From contig ONKE01000046.1 in NCBI GenBank assembly GCA_900318355.1, forward strand, positions 1 through 46,279: a stretch of 46,279 bases of DNA, in the 5' to 3' direction. Below are positions 9,071 to 18,411 of this stretch, one piece after another. The position numbers and the translations under genes were made by a program. The notes under the pieces are model-generated. The model was not told the DNA's origin, did not search any database, and saw only the letters and a list, made by a program, of their open reading frames with translations. This stretch comes from an uncultured Bacteroidales bacterium. GTDB lineage: Bacteria > Bacteroidota > Bacteroidia > Bacteroidales > UBA932. Every line of letters starts with the position of its first letter. Within the stretch, counting starts at the first letter, position 1.

Positions 9071-9114
9071 GGAAAGGAAAAAGAGGGGCCGGAAAACAAT
9101 TTGTCCCCGACCCC
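9071..9114 (-). terminator. Intercistronic attenuator-like hairpin between susE and susG
   Basis: On the minus strand GGGGTCGGGGA (9114 to 9104) can pair over 11 positions, with three G-U/T wobbles, with TTTCCGGCCCC (9095 to 9085) around an 8-base loop. It is followed by TCTTTTTCC. That is the layout of a rho-independent terminator, but it lies inside the operon. I infer partial termination or RNA-end protection that would lower susG relative to susCDE. Confidence 0.6.
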
Positions 9115-9132
9115 CCGGAAAAGGATCAAAAA

Positions 9133-10740
9133 TTATTTCTTGGTGAAGGCGATCTTCTTGGTGGTCATGTTTTCACCGTCCCAGGTAAGGGTGATCTTGA
9201 TGTCGTAGGTGGCTTCCTCGGCAATGTTCAGGTTGCCTTCAGAATCGGTAGCGGTCACGCCGCTCACCTCAACTTCGCCATAACCCCACCAGGAGCCTTC
9301 GCAACGGACCTTGAATGCTCCGTTGAACTTGGCGTCCTTGATGTCCCAGACATAGGTGCCGGCCTTGTTGGTCGTGTTGGTCACCTTGGATTCGGTTGCA
9401 TTGTAGGTACCGGCCAGCAGGTAATCAGCCCAGTTCTTGCCGTTGGCGTCCTTGATGTTGGCGCCGGAAAGACCTACTGCGAAAGTAGCGGGATTCTTGA
9501 CAAGGTCGCCCTTGCGGGTGAAGACCATTTTGACATTGGTGTACTTCTCACCGTCCCAGTCGAAGGAGAGGACAGCGTCGTAAACACCGTTCTGACCGAC
9601 GACGAAGTTGTCGGTACCGCTAGTGGTAATGCCGGTGACGGTAGCGCCGCTGACACCGACCCAGTCGCCGTTGATACGGATCTTGAACTCGCCGCTCATT
9701 TCAACGCCGGTAAGATTGAATACATAGTTGCCGGTCTTCTTGGCATCGTCGTTCACCTTGGACTTGGCAGCGTCGAAAACGCCCTTGCAAGTGCCTGCGG
9801 GGTCGCCCCAACCGCACTCGACATCGCTGCCGGAGAGACCGACTACGAATTCGGCGGGATTGAGGATATAATCGGCAGTCTTGGTGGCCGTGTAGGAGAA
9901 GGTGTTGCTGACGCGGCCGCCGGCGAGTTTGTAGGTAAGGACGATGTCATAGATACCGGCTTCCTTGACGTAGATGTTGCCGGCGTCGCCGGAGGCAACC
10001 TTCTGGCTGATCTTGGTGTTGTCGTCAGCATCGGTACCGAGGGTAGTTTCGGCTTTGACTTTGCCCTGGACATCGAGGGTGATCTTCCAAGCGTCGGAAT
10101 AGACGAACTTGAACCAGTTGGTCGGAAGGAGGGAGAGGTCCTTGAAGGTATAGACGATTTCCTCGTTGCTCTTCTTGTCGACGGAGGTGGGCACGATATA
10201 CGGGGGGTTCATCGACGCGGTGATGGCACCACGATAGTACCAGCTCTCGATGGGGACAACGATGATCTGGGCTGCGCTCAGGTCGCCCTTGGTGTTGAGG
10301 TCGAGAACGATGTGGTACATGCCGTCCTTCTTCACCTGCATTGCAGGAGCGGAGTCACCGGTCTGGAGTTCGCCGCGCTGGATGGTGAAGGTGGGGTTCT
10401 CGGCATAGGCCTCGGTGGAGGGGTCCGGGGTGTAGTCTTCAAGAACTGCGCTGTAACGGGTCCTCTTGCCGGCTTCGTAAAGAAGGAGTTCGAAATCCTT
10501 GCCCGCCTGGAGAACGACATATTTCTCGAACATGCCGTCACGGTAGGCCTTCTCTTTTTCGTTGGCGCCCGTACCCATCTGGAGTTTGCCGGGGAGACCG
10601 TCAATACCGGTAGCGGCACCGGCCACATAGAAACCGTCTTCGGTCACGGTGTTAAGGTCGACACCGCCGTTGTCCTTGCAGGAAGCAAAGACAAAGGAAG
10701 AAAGTGCGATTGCACTCAGAATGTAAGCTAACCTTTTCAT
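9133..10740 (-). CDS. SusE/SusF-like starch-binding lipoprotein
   Basis: The 535-residue protein has a lipobox (VFASC, Cys21) and then modules without catalytic motifs. An N-terminal region (about 35-165) is followed by a second segment (165-290) and two clearly related modules at about 294-410 and 416-535. These start NPA[EF]F-VGLSG and NPATFAVGLSG and share KIR/KVR...W patterns with surface tryptophans. This is the architecture of SusE/SusF, surface lipoproteins with several starch-binding modules. Its place between susD and susG supports that role. It binds and retains starch rather than cutting it. Whether it is the functional SusE or SusF cannot be decided. Confidence 0.85.
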   Translation of the reverse strand: MKRLAYILSAIALSSFVFASCKDNGGVDLNTVTEDGFYVAGAATGIDGLPGKLQMGTGANEKEKAYRDGMFEKYVVLQAGKDFELLLYEAGKRTRYSAVLEDYTPDPSTEAYAENPTFTIQRGELQTGDSAPAMQVKKDGMYHIVLDLNTKGDLSAAQIIVVPIESWYYRGAITASMNPPYIVPTSVDKKSNEEIVYTFKDLSLLPTNWFKFVYSDAWKITLDVQGKVKAETTLGTDADDNTKISQKVASGDAGNIYVKEAGIYDIVLTYKLAGGRVSNTFSYTATKTADYILNPAEFVVGLSGSDVECGWGDPAGTCKGVFDAAKSKVNDDAKKTGNYVFNLTGVEMSGEFKIRINGDWVGVSGATVTGITTSGTDNFVVGQNGVYDAVLSFDWDGEKYTNVKMVFTRKGDLVKNPATFAVGLSGANIKDANGKNWADYLLAGTYNATESKVTNTTNKAGTYVWDIKDAKFNGAFKVRCEGSWWGYGEVEVSGVTATDSEGNLNIAEEATYDIKITLTWDGENMTTKKIAFTKK

Positions 10741-10790
10741 AAATAAGTGGTTAAAGTTAAAATTATTAATTGTTCAGATTTTAGTTTACT

Positions 10791-12518
10791 CTATTTTCCT
10801 GCGGGATAACCCGGGTTCTGGGTCCAGATCGAGTTGCCGTTTTCATCCTTGAGGGAAGTCTCCAGGACGAGGGTCGGGATCGGGAACCATTTGCGGTATT
10901 CGTCCTTGCCGGTCACATACTGGACATAGCTGTCGTCGTTGTATTTGCCGAAGCGGATGAGGTCGCGGCGGCGGACATTCTCCCAGGCAAATTCCCTGCC
11001 ACGCTCGTCGAGGATAGCCTGGAGCTTTTCTTCGGTCGTACCGGTGAAGAGCTTGGGATAGGCGGCCTTGTAAGCGGCGGCGGGATCGGCGTCGTAGGCG
11101 AAGGAACGGGCCATAAGCTTCTGGAAATCAGCGCTGCTCTCGAGCAGGGAGTTGCCGGACGCACCGCGAAGGATGGCCTCTTCGCGCATCCAGAGGACGT
11201 CGGCGTAGCGCAGGAGGACGAAGTCGTTTTCGCAGTAGCGATAGGCGCCATCCTTGTCGACCTCGTATTTGAAGAGGCGCGCACCGTCGTTCCATGTCGC
11301 TCCGCCAAGGTCGGTCACTTCGGCCGTGATGATTGCAGGATTGTGGTTCTCATCCATCTGCTGGCTCTTTCCGGCGGCATCGTAGATGGGACCTACGAAC
11401 CAGCCCCACTGCTTGGTGTTGGCCGTGCCCTTGCCTTCGTTGCCCGGACCGCGGACGTCGGAGGCGGCGTAGCGCTTGAGGAAGGTCGGGCGGGCGCAGA
11501 AGCCGTTCCAAGGCTTTTCAATCATGCCGTAGGTGTTCTGGTGGCAGTAGTGGAGGGTGAGCAGGTTGACGCGCAACTTGTTCATCATGCTGCCGTTTTC
11601 ACGCACGTCCACGGATGAACGGCCGTCCTCGACGATGACGAAGATGTTTTCCTTGCTGCCTTCGTTCTTGATCTTGAAGTTGTTGAAGAAATTGTCTTCG
11701 ATGCTGTAGGAACCCGCATTAATGATTGCATCGCAGCAGCGGACGGCATTGGTGTAGAAGTCGGTCTCGGAAGAGATGGCCGTGGTGAATTCGTTGGTCA
11801 GGCTGATGTTTGAAGGCGTGCAGTCGAATGACGGCGCGTTGAGATAGAGCCTGGCAAGGAGCGCGTAGGCGAAGCCCTGGGTCACGCGGCCGTAGTTGGA
11901 GGCGCGGTTGGCGTCATTGACCACGGGCATGTTGGGGGCGTTGCGCTCAAGGCAGTCCACAAGCTTGCTCCAGACCTTGCTGGGCTCCATGAGGGGCTCG
12001 GTCTTGGTGACGAACTCCTCGATGTAGGGCACGCGGCCGAAGCAGTCGAAAAGAAGGTAATAGTAATAGCTGCGAAGCACCTCGAGCTCAGCGACATACT
12101 GCTTGTACATCGCCTCGTTCATATTGGCCTTGCCATCTTCCAGTGTGCCGAGAAGCTTGTTGCAGAGGACAGCGCCGGAAATGGTGGTGTTCCAGATGTT
12201 GCGGAATGCGGTCGAAAGCGGATCCCAGTTGTGGGTGTTGAGGTTGCGCCAGTAGTTGCCGTCGGCCCAGTGGTCGCCCGGGGTACGGATAGGGCAGAGG
12301 CACTCGTCCGAGGTCAGGGAAGCGACGCCCCAATAGCCCCAGTGGTCGTGTACCCACTTTACGTCGGCATAGGCCTGGCCCACGAGCAGGATGACGTTTT
12401 CTTCATTGGCCATCATCTCCTCGGTGGTGAAGCTGCCGTAGTTCTTCTCCTCGAGCCAGGAGTCGCAGGAAGACAGAAGCAGGATTGCCGCAGCGGCGGC
12501 TGCAAATATCTTTTTCAT
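10791..12518 (-). CDS. susD: SusD/RagB-family starch-binding lipoprotein
   Basis: The 575-residue lipoprotein has signal peptide MKKIFAAAAAA and lipobox LLSSC, followed by the alpha-helical TPR-rich SusD/RagB fold. The typical SusD C-terminal region is visible (EFAWENVRRRDLIRFGKY, then KWFPIP and NPGY). SusD forms the lid of the SusC transporter and binds the glycan at the cell surface. Three in-frame ATGs occur at 12530, 12524 and 12518. I chose 12518 because it gives a standard MKK signal start. It lies 13 bases after the susC stop and 50 bases before the susE-like gene. Confidence 0.95.
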   Translation of the reverse strand: MKKIFAAAAAAILLLSSCDSWLEEKNYGSFTTEEMMANEENVILLVGQAYADVKWVHDHWGYWGVASLTSDECLCPIRTPGDHWADGNYWRNLNTHNWDPLSTAFRNIWNTTISGAVLCNKLLGTLEDGKANMNEAMYKQYVAELEVLRSYYYYLLFDCFGRVPYIEEFVTKTEPLMEPSKVWSKLVDCLERNAPNMPVVNDANRASNYGRVTQGFAYALLARLYLNAPSFDCTPSNISLTNEFTTAISSETDFYTNAVRCCDAIINAGSYSIEDNFFNNFKIKNEGSKENIFVIVEDGRSSVDVRENGSMMNKLRVNLLTLHYCHQNTYGMIEKPWNGFCARPTFLKRYAASDVRGPGNEGKGTANTKQWGWFVGPIYDAAGKSQQMDENHNPAIITAEVTDLGGATWNDGARLFKYEVDKDGAYRYCENDFVLLRYADVLWMREEAILRGASGNSLLESSADFQKLMARSFAYDADPAAAYKAAYPKLFTGTTEEKLQAILDERGREFAWENVRRRDLIRFGKYNDDSYVQYVTGKDEYRKWFPIPTLVLETSLKDENGNSIWTQNPGYPAGK

Positions 12519-12531
12519 ATCCATATCCATT

Positions 12532-15492
12532 TTAGAAGAGGGTGATGTTCAGGCCGAGCAGCACTGTGGCCACCCTGGGGTAGAAGTCGCAGTAGTCGAT
12601 GCCGGCGCTCCAGACGTCGGTGGTGTTGACCTCCGGATCCTGGCCGCTGTAGGCGGTAAGGGTGAGAAGGTTCTGGCCGGTCAGGTAGACGCGTGCGCTC
12701 TGGATATACTTGTTTTCCTTGATCTTGAAATTGTAGCCGACCGTGAGGTTGTCCACCTTGAGGTAGGAACCGTCTTCAAGATAGAAGGAGGAGAAGTGGG
12801 CCTTGTCGGTGTAGTTGACGGCGATGTCCTTCATGAACACGTTGAAGCTCTGGGAACGCTGAGGACCGTAGGCCCAACGGGTGACATTGAGGATCTTGTT
12901 GCCGATGACGCCGCGAAGGAAGAGGGTGAAGTCCCAGTTCTTCCACTGTACGGTGTTGTTCCAGCCGAAGGTGAGGATGGGCTGGGCGTTGCCGATGATC
13001 TGCTTGGCGTTGTCGGTGGCGTTTTCGCTCGATACGAAGCCGCCGGCCGGAGTCGTGAACATCATGGCGCCGTCGGCCGGACGGAAGCCGTAGAAATTAT
13101 AGCCGTAGAAGGCACCTACGGGCTGTCCGGCGATGACAATCTGGGTGTTGGTGTTCATGATGCCGTTTTCACCTACGCCGCCGGAGGTGGTCTCCTGGTA
13201 GTTGAAGCCCTTGGAAGGGTCGGAGAGGTTGGTGATGTAGTTGCGGTTGAAGGAAACGGTCGGAGTGGTGGTCCAGGTCAGGTCCTTGGTCTTGACCGGA
13301 ACGCCGCTGATGCTAAGTTCGACACCGTAGCTGGTCATCTTGCCGGCATTGGCGAGGAGCGTATGGAACTGGTATGGAGGCGTAGGGACCTCGTAGTCCC
13401 ACAGGAGGTGGTCGGTGAAGCGGTAGTAGACATCCAGGCTACCGTAGAGGCGGTTGTCGAGGAAGGCGTAGTCGACACCGAAGTTGACCTCGTGCTTCTT
13501 TTCCCACTCAAGGTCGGGGTTGACGTTCTGGGTGACGCCGTAGGTGTTGACCCACTTGCCGTTGTACCAGAACGTACCGCCGAGGTCGAGCATGGCGACG
13601 CTGCGGAGGTCGGAGTTGAGGTTGTTGCCGGTGGTACCGTAGCCCAGACGCAGTTTCAGGTCGTTGACCCATGATGCGGAGGCCATGAAGTCCTCACCGC
13701 TTACGCGCCATCCGAGGGAAACGGCCGGGAACCATCCCCACTTGTGGTTGGCTCCGAAACGGGAGGAACCCTCGCGGCGGATGGACGCGGATACGAGATA
13801 CTTCTCGGCAAAATTGTAGTTGACGCGGGCGAAAATGGCGGCCAGGGTGTTGGAAGCGCGACCGGAATTGACCACGAGGTTGTCCTTGGAGATGTCGCCG
13901 TACTGCATGCGGTAGTACTTGGCGGTCTCCGTAGGGAAGCCCTTGTTGGTCATGTTCTGGTAGTCGGTCATGAAGTTCTGGTAGCTCAGGCCGGCCACTG
14001 CGCTGATGTTGTGGCGCCCGAAGGTCTTGACATAGTCGACGGTGCCTTCGAAGAGCTTGTTGAGCGACATGTCGTAGCCGCGGTAGCCCTTTCCGGAACC
14101 ATCCTTGTCGGTGTTGATCTTCTTGTTGAACCAGTACTGGCGGTTGTCACCCTCTTCCATGGCGGCGAAGACCGATGCCTTCAGGCCGGGGACGGGCTTG
14201 ATGTTGACCGTCGCACGGATGCTGCCGCGGAAGTAGTTGCCGTCGGAATAGGACTCCTTCTGGTTCATGCCCTCAACAGGGTTGCTGAGGCCGGTGCCGG
14301 TGGGCTCGAAATAGCCAGTCGCGGTGGAAGGGTCATAGACCGGATAGGTCGGGTTGAGGATGGCGGCCTGCTTGAAATCGCCGCAGAAATAGTCGTTGCG
14401 GTAGTGCATGTAGCTCAGGTCGTACTGGAGTTCAAGCCAGCCGTCGAGGGCTTTTTGGTTGGCGGCGATCTTGCCGATTATTTCGTTGCGGTTGGTGTTT
14501 TTGGCAATACCTTCGGCATTCTTGTAGGTGACGGAAGCGCGGTAGTTGAATTTGCTCGCACTGCCGGTAACTGCAAGGTTGTGGCTGTGGGTCAGGGCGG
14601 CTCCGCGGGTGAGTTCCTTCATCCAGTCGGTGTCGTAGGTTTCCCCGCCAGGACCGGTGTAGAGGGTCGGGGTCACGCGGCCGCCGGAGAGGTTGGCCAG
14701 GTCGCGGAACTGCGCTGCCGTAGCCATGCCGGTGGAACCGTTGCGGAAGGCGACGCTGCCGTAGCCGGAATATTCCACGCGGGTCTGTGCGACGTCGGAG
14801 AAGTTGTCGCCGCGCTTGGTCGTGATGAGGATGACGCCGTTGGTGCCGCGGGTACCGTAGATGGCGGCGGCGCTACCGTCCTTGAGGACGTCCATGGCGG
14901 CGATTTCATCCGGGGAGATGTTGTCGATGTTGCTCACGGGGACGCCGTCGACGATGTACAGAGGGGTGGAACCCGTTCCCTTGTCGAGGGTGGAGAAACC
15001 GCGGATCTGGACGTTGAAGCTGGTCTGGGTCGGGTCGGAAGTGGTCTTGATGATGTTAAGACCTGCAACCTTGCCCTGGACCAGGCCGAGAGGGTTGGTG
15101 GTGGAACCGGCGTTGAAGTCTTCGGCCTTGACAGAAGCGACGCTGCCGGTTACCTCCTTTTTCTTCTGGGAACCGTAGCCGATCACGACGACGTCGTCGA
15201 GGAACATGGCATCTTCGGCCAGCTTGATGAGGGCCGGGACCTCGGAGGCCTTGAAGGTCTGGGTCTTGTAGCCGATGCAGGTGACTTCGACCATGGCGTC
15301 CTTGGAGGAGACGGTGAGGGTGAAGTCGCCGTCAAGCCCGGTAGAAGCGCCGTTGGTGGTGTTCTGTTCCAAAACTGTGGCACCGATGACGGGGCCCAGC
15401 GCATCCTCAACTACACCCTTGACCGTGTAGCCCTGTGCAAAGGCTGCCACGCAAAGGATGGAGAGAATCACTGTGGTTAGGACTTTTTTCAT
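12532..15492 (-). CDS. susC: SusC/RagA TonB-dependent outer membrane transporter
   Basis: The 986-residue protein has a cleavable signal (ends AAFAQ), a carboxypeptidase-regulatory-like domain (about 21-105), the SusC-family segment DDVVVIGYGSQKKKEVTGS, a plug domain with YIVDGVPV and YGTRGTNGVILITTK, and then a TonB-dependent barrel ending in a C-terminal aromatic strand (ITLF). It imports maltooligosaccharides with SusD, driven by TonB/ExbBD. The frame is open far upstream to 16497 through the transporter gene, but MKKVLTTVILS at 15492 is the only start with a signal peptide. It lies 14 bases after the transporter stop. Confidence 0.96.
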   Translation of the reverse strand: MKKVLTTVILSILCVAAFAQGYTVKGVVEDALGPVIGATVLEQNTTNGASTGLDGDFTLTVSSKDAMVEVTCIGYKTQTFKASEVPALIKLAEDAMFLDDVVVIGYGSQKKKEVTGSVASVKAEDFNAGSTTNPLGLVQGKVAGLNIIKTTSDPTQTSFNVQIRGFSTLDKGTGSTPLYIVDGVPVSNIDNISPDEIAAMDVLKDGSAAAIYGTRGTNGVILITTKRGDNFSDVAQTRVEYSGYGSVAFRNGSTGMATAAQFRDLANLSGGRVTPTLYTGPGGETYDTDWMKELTRGAALTHSHNLAVTGSASKFNYRASVTYKNAEGIAKNTNRNEIIGKIAANQKALDGWLELQYDLSYMHYRNDYFCGDFKQAAILNPTYPVYDPSTATGYFEPTGTGLSNPVEGMNQKESYSDGNYFRGSIRATVNIKPVPGLKASVFAAMEEGDNRQYWFNKKINTDKDGSGKGYRGYDMSLNKLFEGTVDYVKTFGRHNISAVAGLSYQNFMTDYQNMTNKGFPTETAKYYRMQYGDISKDNLVVNSGRASNTLAAIFARVNYNFAEKYLVSASIRREGSSRFGANHKWGWFPAVSLGWRVSGEDFMASASWVNDLKLRLGYGTTGNNLNSDLRSVAMLDLGGTFWYNGKWVNTYGVTQNVNPDLEWEKKHEVNFGVDYAFLDNRLYGSLDVYYRFTDHLLWDYEVPTPPYQFHTLLANAGKMTSYGVELSISGVPVKTKDLTWTTTPTVSFNRNYITNLSDPSKGFNYQETTSGGVGENGIMNTNTQIVIAGQPVGAFYGYNFYGFRPADGAMMFTTPAGGFVSSENATDNAKQIIGNAQPILTFGWNNTVQWKNWDFTLFLRGVIGNKILNVTRWAYGPQRSQSFNVFMKDIAVNYTDKAHFSSFYLEDGSYLKVDNLTVGYNFKIKENKYIQSARVYLTGQNLLTLTAYSGQDPEVNTTDVWSAGIDYCDFYPRVATVLLGLNITLF

Positions 15493-15506
15493 AAGTGTAT
15501 GTGGTT

Positions 15507-16850
15507 TTATTTCACTTTGACGAAATTGACGCAGATTGCCCCGACGACGAGGAAAACGCCGGCCGTCAGGAGCATTCCGGCCTGGGAACCGCCTATAAGG
15601 CTGAGTACCAGACCGCCCGTTGCAGCCGCTACGATCTGCGGGAGGCAGATGGTGCAGTTGAACAGGCCGAGATAGCTGCCCATGTAGGGGCTGCCCTCCA
15701 GGGCTACCGTCAGGATGGAGAACGGCAGGGCGAGCATGGCGGCCCAGGCGAATCCGATGAGGAAGTAGCTGACAAACAGGAGGTATTGGTTGTGGATAAA
15801 GAAGATGGACGCGAAGCCGGCCGCCCCGATAAGAAGGCTGACGATGTAGGCCGTGCGGGGGCTGCGGAACCGGGGGATGACAAGCGCCCAGAGGATGGAG
15901 CCCACGGCCTGGATGGCGAATACGACACCGACCCAGTTGCCGGCATCCTGATAGGCCTTGGAGGCGGTATCGATGACGCCGTCGTTTACGGGAACGCCGA
16001 AGCAGTTGACCGCGATGGCGCCGTTGGAATAGGTCCACATGTAAAGGAAGGCGGCCCAGCAGAAGAACTGCACCAGACCTACTGTCCAGAACTCCCTGGG
16101 AGCCTTGAACAGCAGGGACAGAAGCCCTTCGCCCTTTTCCTCGTTCTTTCCTGGCTCGATGCCGTGGAACTCGGCATATTCTGCCGGAGGCATTTCCTTG
16201 ACCTTGAAGAAGGTGAACAAGACGCAGAGGATGAGGATGGCGGCTCCGCAGTAGAAGGAGTAGATCACCGAGTCGGGAATGACTCCCTCGGGTGCCTCGT
16301 TGGCGATTCCGATCCAGGTGAAGAATATCGGGAAAAGGTATCCCGCCAGGCTTCCGGCGTTGCAGAGGAAGCTCTGGATGGAATAGGCCTCGGTCTTCTG
16401 GGACTCGCCCACCATGTCGCCGACCATCATCTTGAACGGCTGCATGGCCACGTTGATGGAAGTGTCGAGGAATATAAGGGAGAAGAGGCCGAACCACATG
16501 GCCATGTTAAGGCCAAGGAACAGTCGCGACGAGAAGCGGAGGCTGCCGGCATTGGGCAGAAGCAGCATCACCAGCACGGCGACGATGGCACCGACCAGAA
16601 GATAGGGCTTGCGGCGGCCCATGCGGGTCCATGTGCGGTCGGAATACTTGCCGATAAGGGGCTGGACTATCATGCCCATAAGGGGCGGAAGAATCCAGAA
16701 AAACGACAGCTGGTGGGGGTCTGCGCCGAGCGTGGCGAAGATCCTGGAGATATTGGCGCTCTGGAGGGCATAGGCAATCTGGACTCCGAAAAATCCGAAG
16801 CTCAGGTTGAACATCTGCCAGAAGGTCAGATCGCGTTTGGGTTGGCTCAT
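15507..16850 (-). CDS. SLC45/GPH-like MFS sugar transporter (maltose type)
   Basis: The 447-residue inner membrane protein has about 12 hydrophobic segments and the N-terminal pattern of the SLC45/GPH-like MFS transporters (FWQMFNLSFGFFGVQ..., then GKYSDRTWTRMGRRKPY, the cytoplasmic loop motif). Members found next to sus genes are thought to bring maltose or maltodextrins across the inner membrane. It is the first gene of the starch operon, so the inner membrane step is co-expressed with the outer membrane uptake system. The leader between its promoter and ATG contains two small hairpins (16874-16888 and 16894-16907). Confidence 0.88.
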   Translation of the reverse strand: MSQPKRDLTFWQMFNLSFGFFGVQIAYALQSANISRIFATLGADPHQLSFFWILPPLMGMIVQPLIGKYSDRTWTRMGRRKPYLLVGAIVAVLVMLLLPNAGSLRFSSRLFLGLNMAMWFGLFSLIFLDTSINVAMQPFKMMVGDMVGESQKTEAYSIQSFLCNAGSLAGYLFPIFFTWIGIANEAPEGVIPDSVIYSFYCGAAILILCVLFTFFKVKEMPPAEYAEFHGIEPGKNEEKGEGLLSLLFKAPREFWTVGLVQFFCWAAFLYMWTYSNGAIAVNCFGVPVNDGVIDTASKAYQDAGNWVGVVFAIQAVGSILWALVIPRFRSPRTAYIVSLLIGAAGFASIFFIHNQYLLFVSYFLIGFAWAAMLALPFSILTVALEGSPYMGSYLGLFNCTICLPQIVAAATGGLVLSLIGGSQAGMLLTAGVFLVVGAICVNFVKVK

Positions 16851-16873
16851 TCTCTTACTTTTTTTACGTTTTC

Positions 16874-16907
16874 AAGGCGGCATGCCTTTTAAACCGAAAC
16901 CTTTCGG
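16874..16907. promoter_or_regulatory. Two hairpins in the starch operon leader
   Basis: AAGGC (16874-16878) pairs with GCCTT (16884-16888). CCGAAA (16894-16899) pairs perfectly with TTTCGG (16902-16907) around two bases. Both fall in the predicted 5' leader of the transporter mRNA. They could be RNA hairpins or protein-binding palindromes; nothing in the sequence decides. Confidence 0.4.
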
Positions 16908-16922
16908 GGGCTGTTAAGCACG

Positions 16923-16953
16923 CAAATATAACTTAAACGTTTTGCAAAGCAAA
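16923..16953 (-). promoter_or_regulatory. Starch operon promoter
   Basis: On the minus strand TTTG (16953-16950), 19 bases, then TATATTTG (16930-16923) match the Bacteroidetes consensus at both elements. The start of transcription would fall near 16918, which gives a leader of roughly 68 bases before the transporter ATG at 16850. Confidence 0.7.
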
Positions 16954-16954
16954 A
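16940..16954. promoter_or_regulatory. Inverted repeat over the -33 box of the starch promoter
   Basis: TTTTGC-AAA-GCAAAA is a perfect 6-bp inverted repeat that covers the -33 element of the leftward starch promoter. It lies between the divergent transporter and histidine kinase genes. It is a candidate operator, but a single palindrome of AT-rich bases can occur by chance. Confidence 0.4.
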
Positions 16955-17001
16955 ACACTTTCGACGAACTGAAAGAAACGGCGGACGAACAGCAGGATTT
17001 C

Positions 17002-17030
17002 TTGGATAAATATTTTTTTCGTATCTTTCG
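17002..17030 (+). promoter_or_regulatory. Histidine kinase gene promoter
   Basis: TTG (17002-17004), 17 bases, then TATCTTTCG (17022-17030), which differs from TAnnTTTG only in the last position. The ATG follows four bases later at 17035, so the transcript would be leaderless or nearly so. Confidence 0.55.
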
Positions 17031-17034
17031 GTCC

Positions 17035-18411
17035 ATGAATAAGACGCTGAATTTCTGGCTTATCGGCGGATTCGCCCTCCTGCATGCGCTGGTGACTGTA
17101 GTGTGCTACAATGCCGGCGTGGACGATACCCTGCCCCTGACCCTGCTCACGATGTCCCTCACGGTCATTCTCTGCATCAGGGAAAAACTCAGCGTGGAAT
17201 TTACGGCGGCCAACATCATCCTGGTCAACATCATCGGCTACGTCATGGGCAAAGCCTTCGCATGGCTGCTTGCAATGGCGATTCCCTCCGCTCCGACGGT
17301 CCATGCCCTGTCGACGTTCCTGACGACGGAGCTTATCGGCTGGGGCCTGATATGGTTTGTACGGCTTGTGAGGCGCGGACGGGAGACGGCGCCGGACAAT
17401 CTGCCGTCCACGGCACATCTGGTATGGATAATCGGAGCCGTGGTGTCCGTTTTCCTCGTCCGCATCCTCATCACCGCGGGCGGCAAAATCTTCATCAGAG
17501 ACGACGCTTCCGCAATCTTCGGGCTGTTCCTGTCCAACTCGATGGTGCTTCTGCTGATGATAAGCGTGACCCTTCTCTTCGTCAGCTGGGGCAAACGGCT
17601 GCTCAATTCGGTCGGCACCGGATGGATCATGGCGCTTAACCTGCTTGTGATGCTCCTTATCGCCGTGCTGGCCGCGCTCATGGTCGGTGTCGGCCTGCCG
17701 CTCGACGTCCATCCCCTTCCGTCCTGGCATCAGATACTCGAACTGACGCTGGTCTCCTTCGTGATGGAGGCTGGCATTTTCTCCCTGACCTACCTGATCG
17801 ATTACGCCATCACCACGCGCCGGCGGATGGAGACCGAGCGCGACAAGGCCAACATGGCCAATTCCCAATACCTTAACCTCAAGCAGCAGGTCAACCCTCA
17901 CTTCCTGTTCAACAGCCTCAACATCCTGGACTGCATGGTGGCCGAGGGGCAGGACGAAGCCGCACGCGACTACATCCACAAACTGAGCGGCGTCTACCGC
18001 TATATGCTCAAGGGCGAAAACATCGCCCTGTCCACGCTCGAAGACGAGATGGAATATGTCCGGCTCTATGCCGACCTGCTGCGGGTGCGTTTTCCCGAAG
18101 GGCTGGAGTTTTCCGTCGACATCCCGCGGGACGACCTCCGGCGCCTCGTGCTGACCTACAGCGTGCAGATGCTGGTTGAAAACGCCACCAAGCATAACGC
18201 CATATCCCCCAAGACTCCGCTGCGCATAAGAATCTACTCCTGCGGCGACAGCATCACGGTGGAAAACAACCTGATACCCAAGCTCACCCCGCCCGAATCG
18301 ACAGGGCTGGGCCTCAAGTATATCCGCAGGAACTATCTCGACCGCTGCGGCCGGGACATCCTCGTGGAACAGACAAAAGACCACTACAAAGTAACACTGC
18401 CACTTTTATGA
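17035..18411 (+). CDS. LytS/YehU-type sensor histidine kinase
   Basis: The 458-residue protein has about six to seven hydrophobic segments in residues 5-255, a short helical linker, and a His_kinase (LytS-type) transmitter. The phosphoacceptor is His289 in QVNPHFLFNSLN. The ATPase has an N box with Asn383 (LVENATKH) and a G box STGLGLKYIRR. There is no obvious sensor domain outside the membrane, so the signal may be sensed within or close to the membrane. The open frame starts at 16942, but the promoter at 17022-17030 and the membrane start MNKTLNFWLI support 17035. Its stop overlaps the response regulator ATG as ATGA. Position between the starch operon and malQ suggests control of starch use. 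Confidence 0.9.
   Translation: MNKTLNFWLIGGFALLHALVTVVCYNAGVDDTLPLTLLTMSLTVILCIREKLSVEFTAANIILVNIIGYVMGKAFAWLLAMAIPSAPTVHALSTFLTTELIGWGLIWFVRLVRRGRETAPDNLPSTAHLVWIIGAVVSVFLVRILITAGGKIFIRDDASAIFGLFLSNSMVLLLMISVTLLFVSWGKRLLNSVGTGWIMALNLLVMLLIAVLAALMVGVGLPLDVHPLPSWHQILELTLVSFVMEAGIFSLTYLIDYAITTRRRMETERDKANMANSQYLNLKQQVNPHFLFNSLNILDCMVAEGQDEAARDYIHKLSGVYRYMLKGENIALSTLEDEMEYVRLYADLLRVRFPEGLEFSVDIPRDDLRRLVLTYSVQMLVENATKHNAISPKTPLRIRIYSCGDSITVENNLIPKLTPPESTGLGLKYIRRNYLDRCGRDILVEQTKDHYKVTLPLL

Noticed and set aside
7203-10731. Two very long plus-strand frames (647 and 588 aa) opposite susG and the susE-like gene
   Set aside because: Both are antisense to well supported genes with catalytic or lipobox motifs; their translations are low in recognisable motifs and rich in Val/Gly/Ala as expected from antisense reading.
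15493-16497. N-terminal extension of susC through the transporter gene (1321 aa)
   Set aside because: The extra part is a different frame of the MFS gene and would put the signal peptide in the middle of the protein.
16865-16944. Possible LytTR tandem binding sites (ACGTTTT at two places)
   Set aside because: The two matches are about 71 bp apart and imperfect; LytTR sites are normally close tandem repeats. Kept only as a remark.
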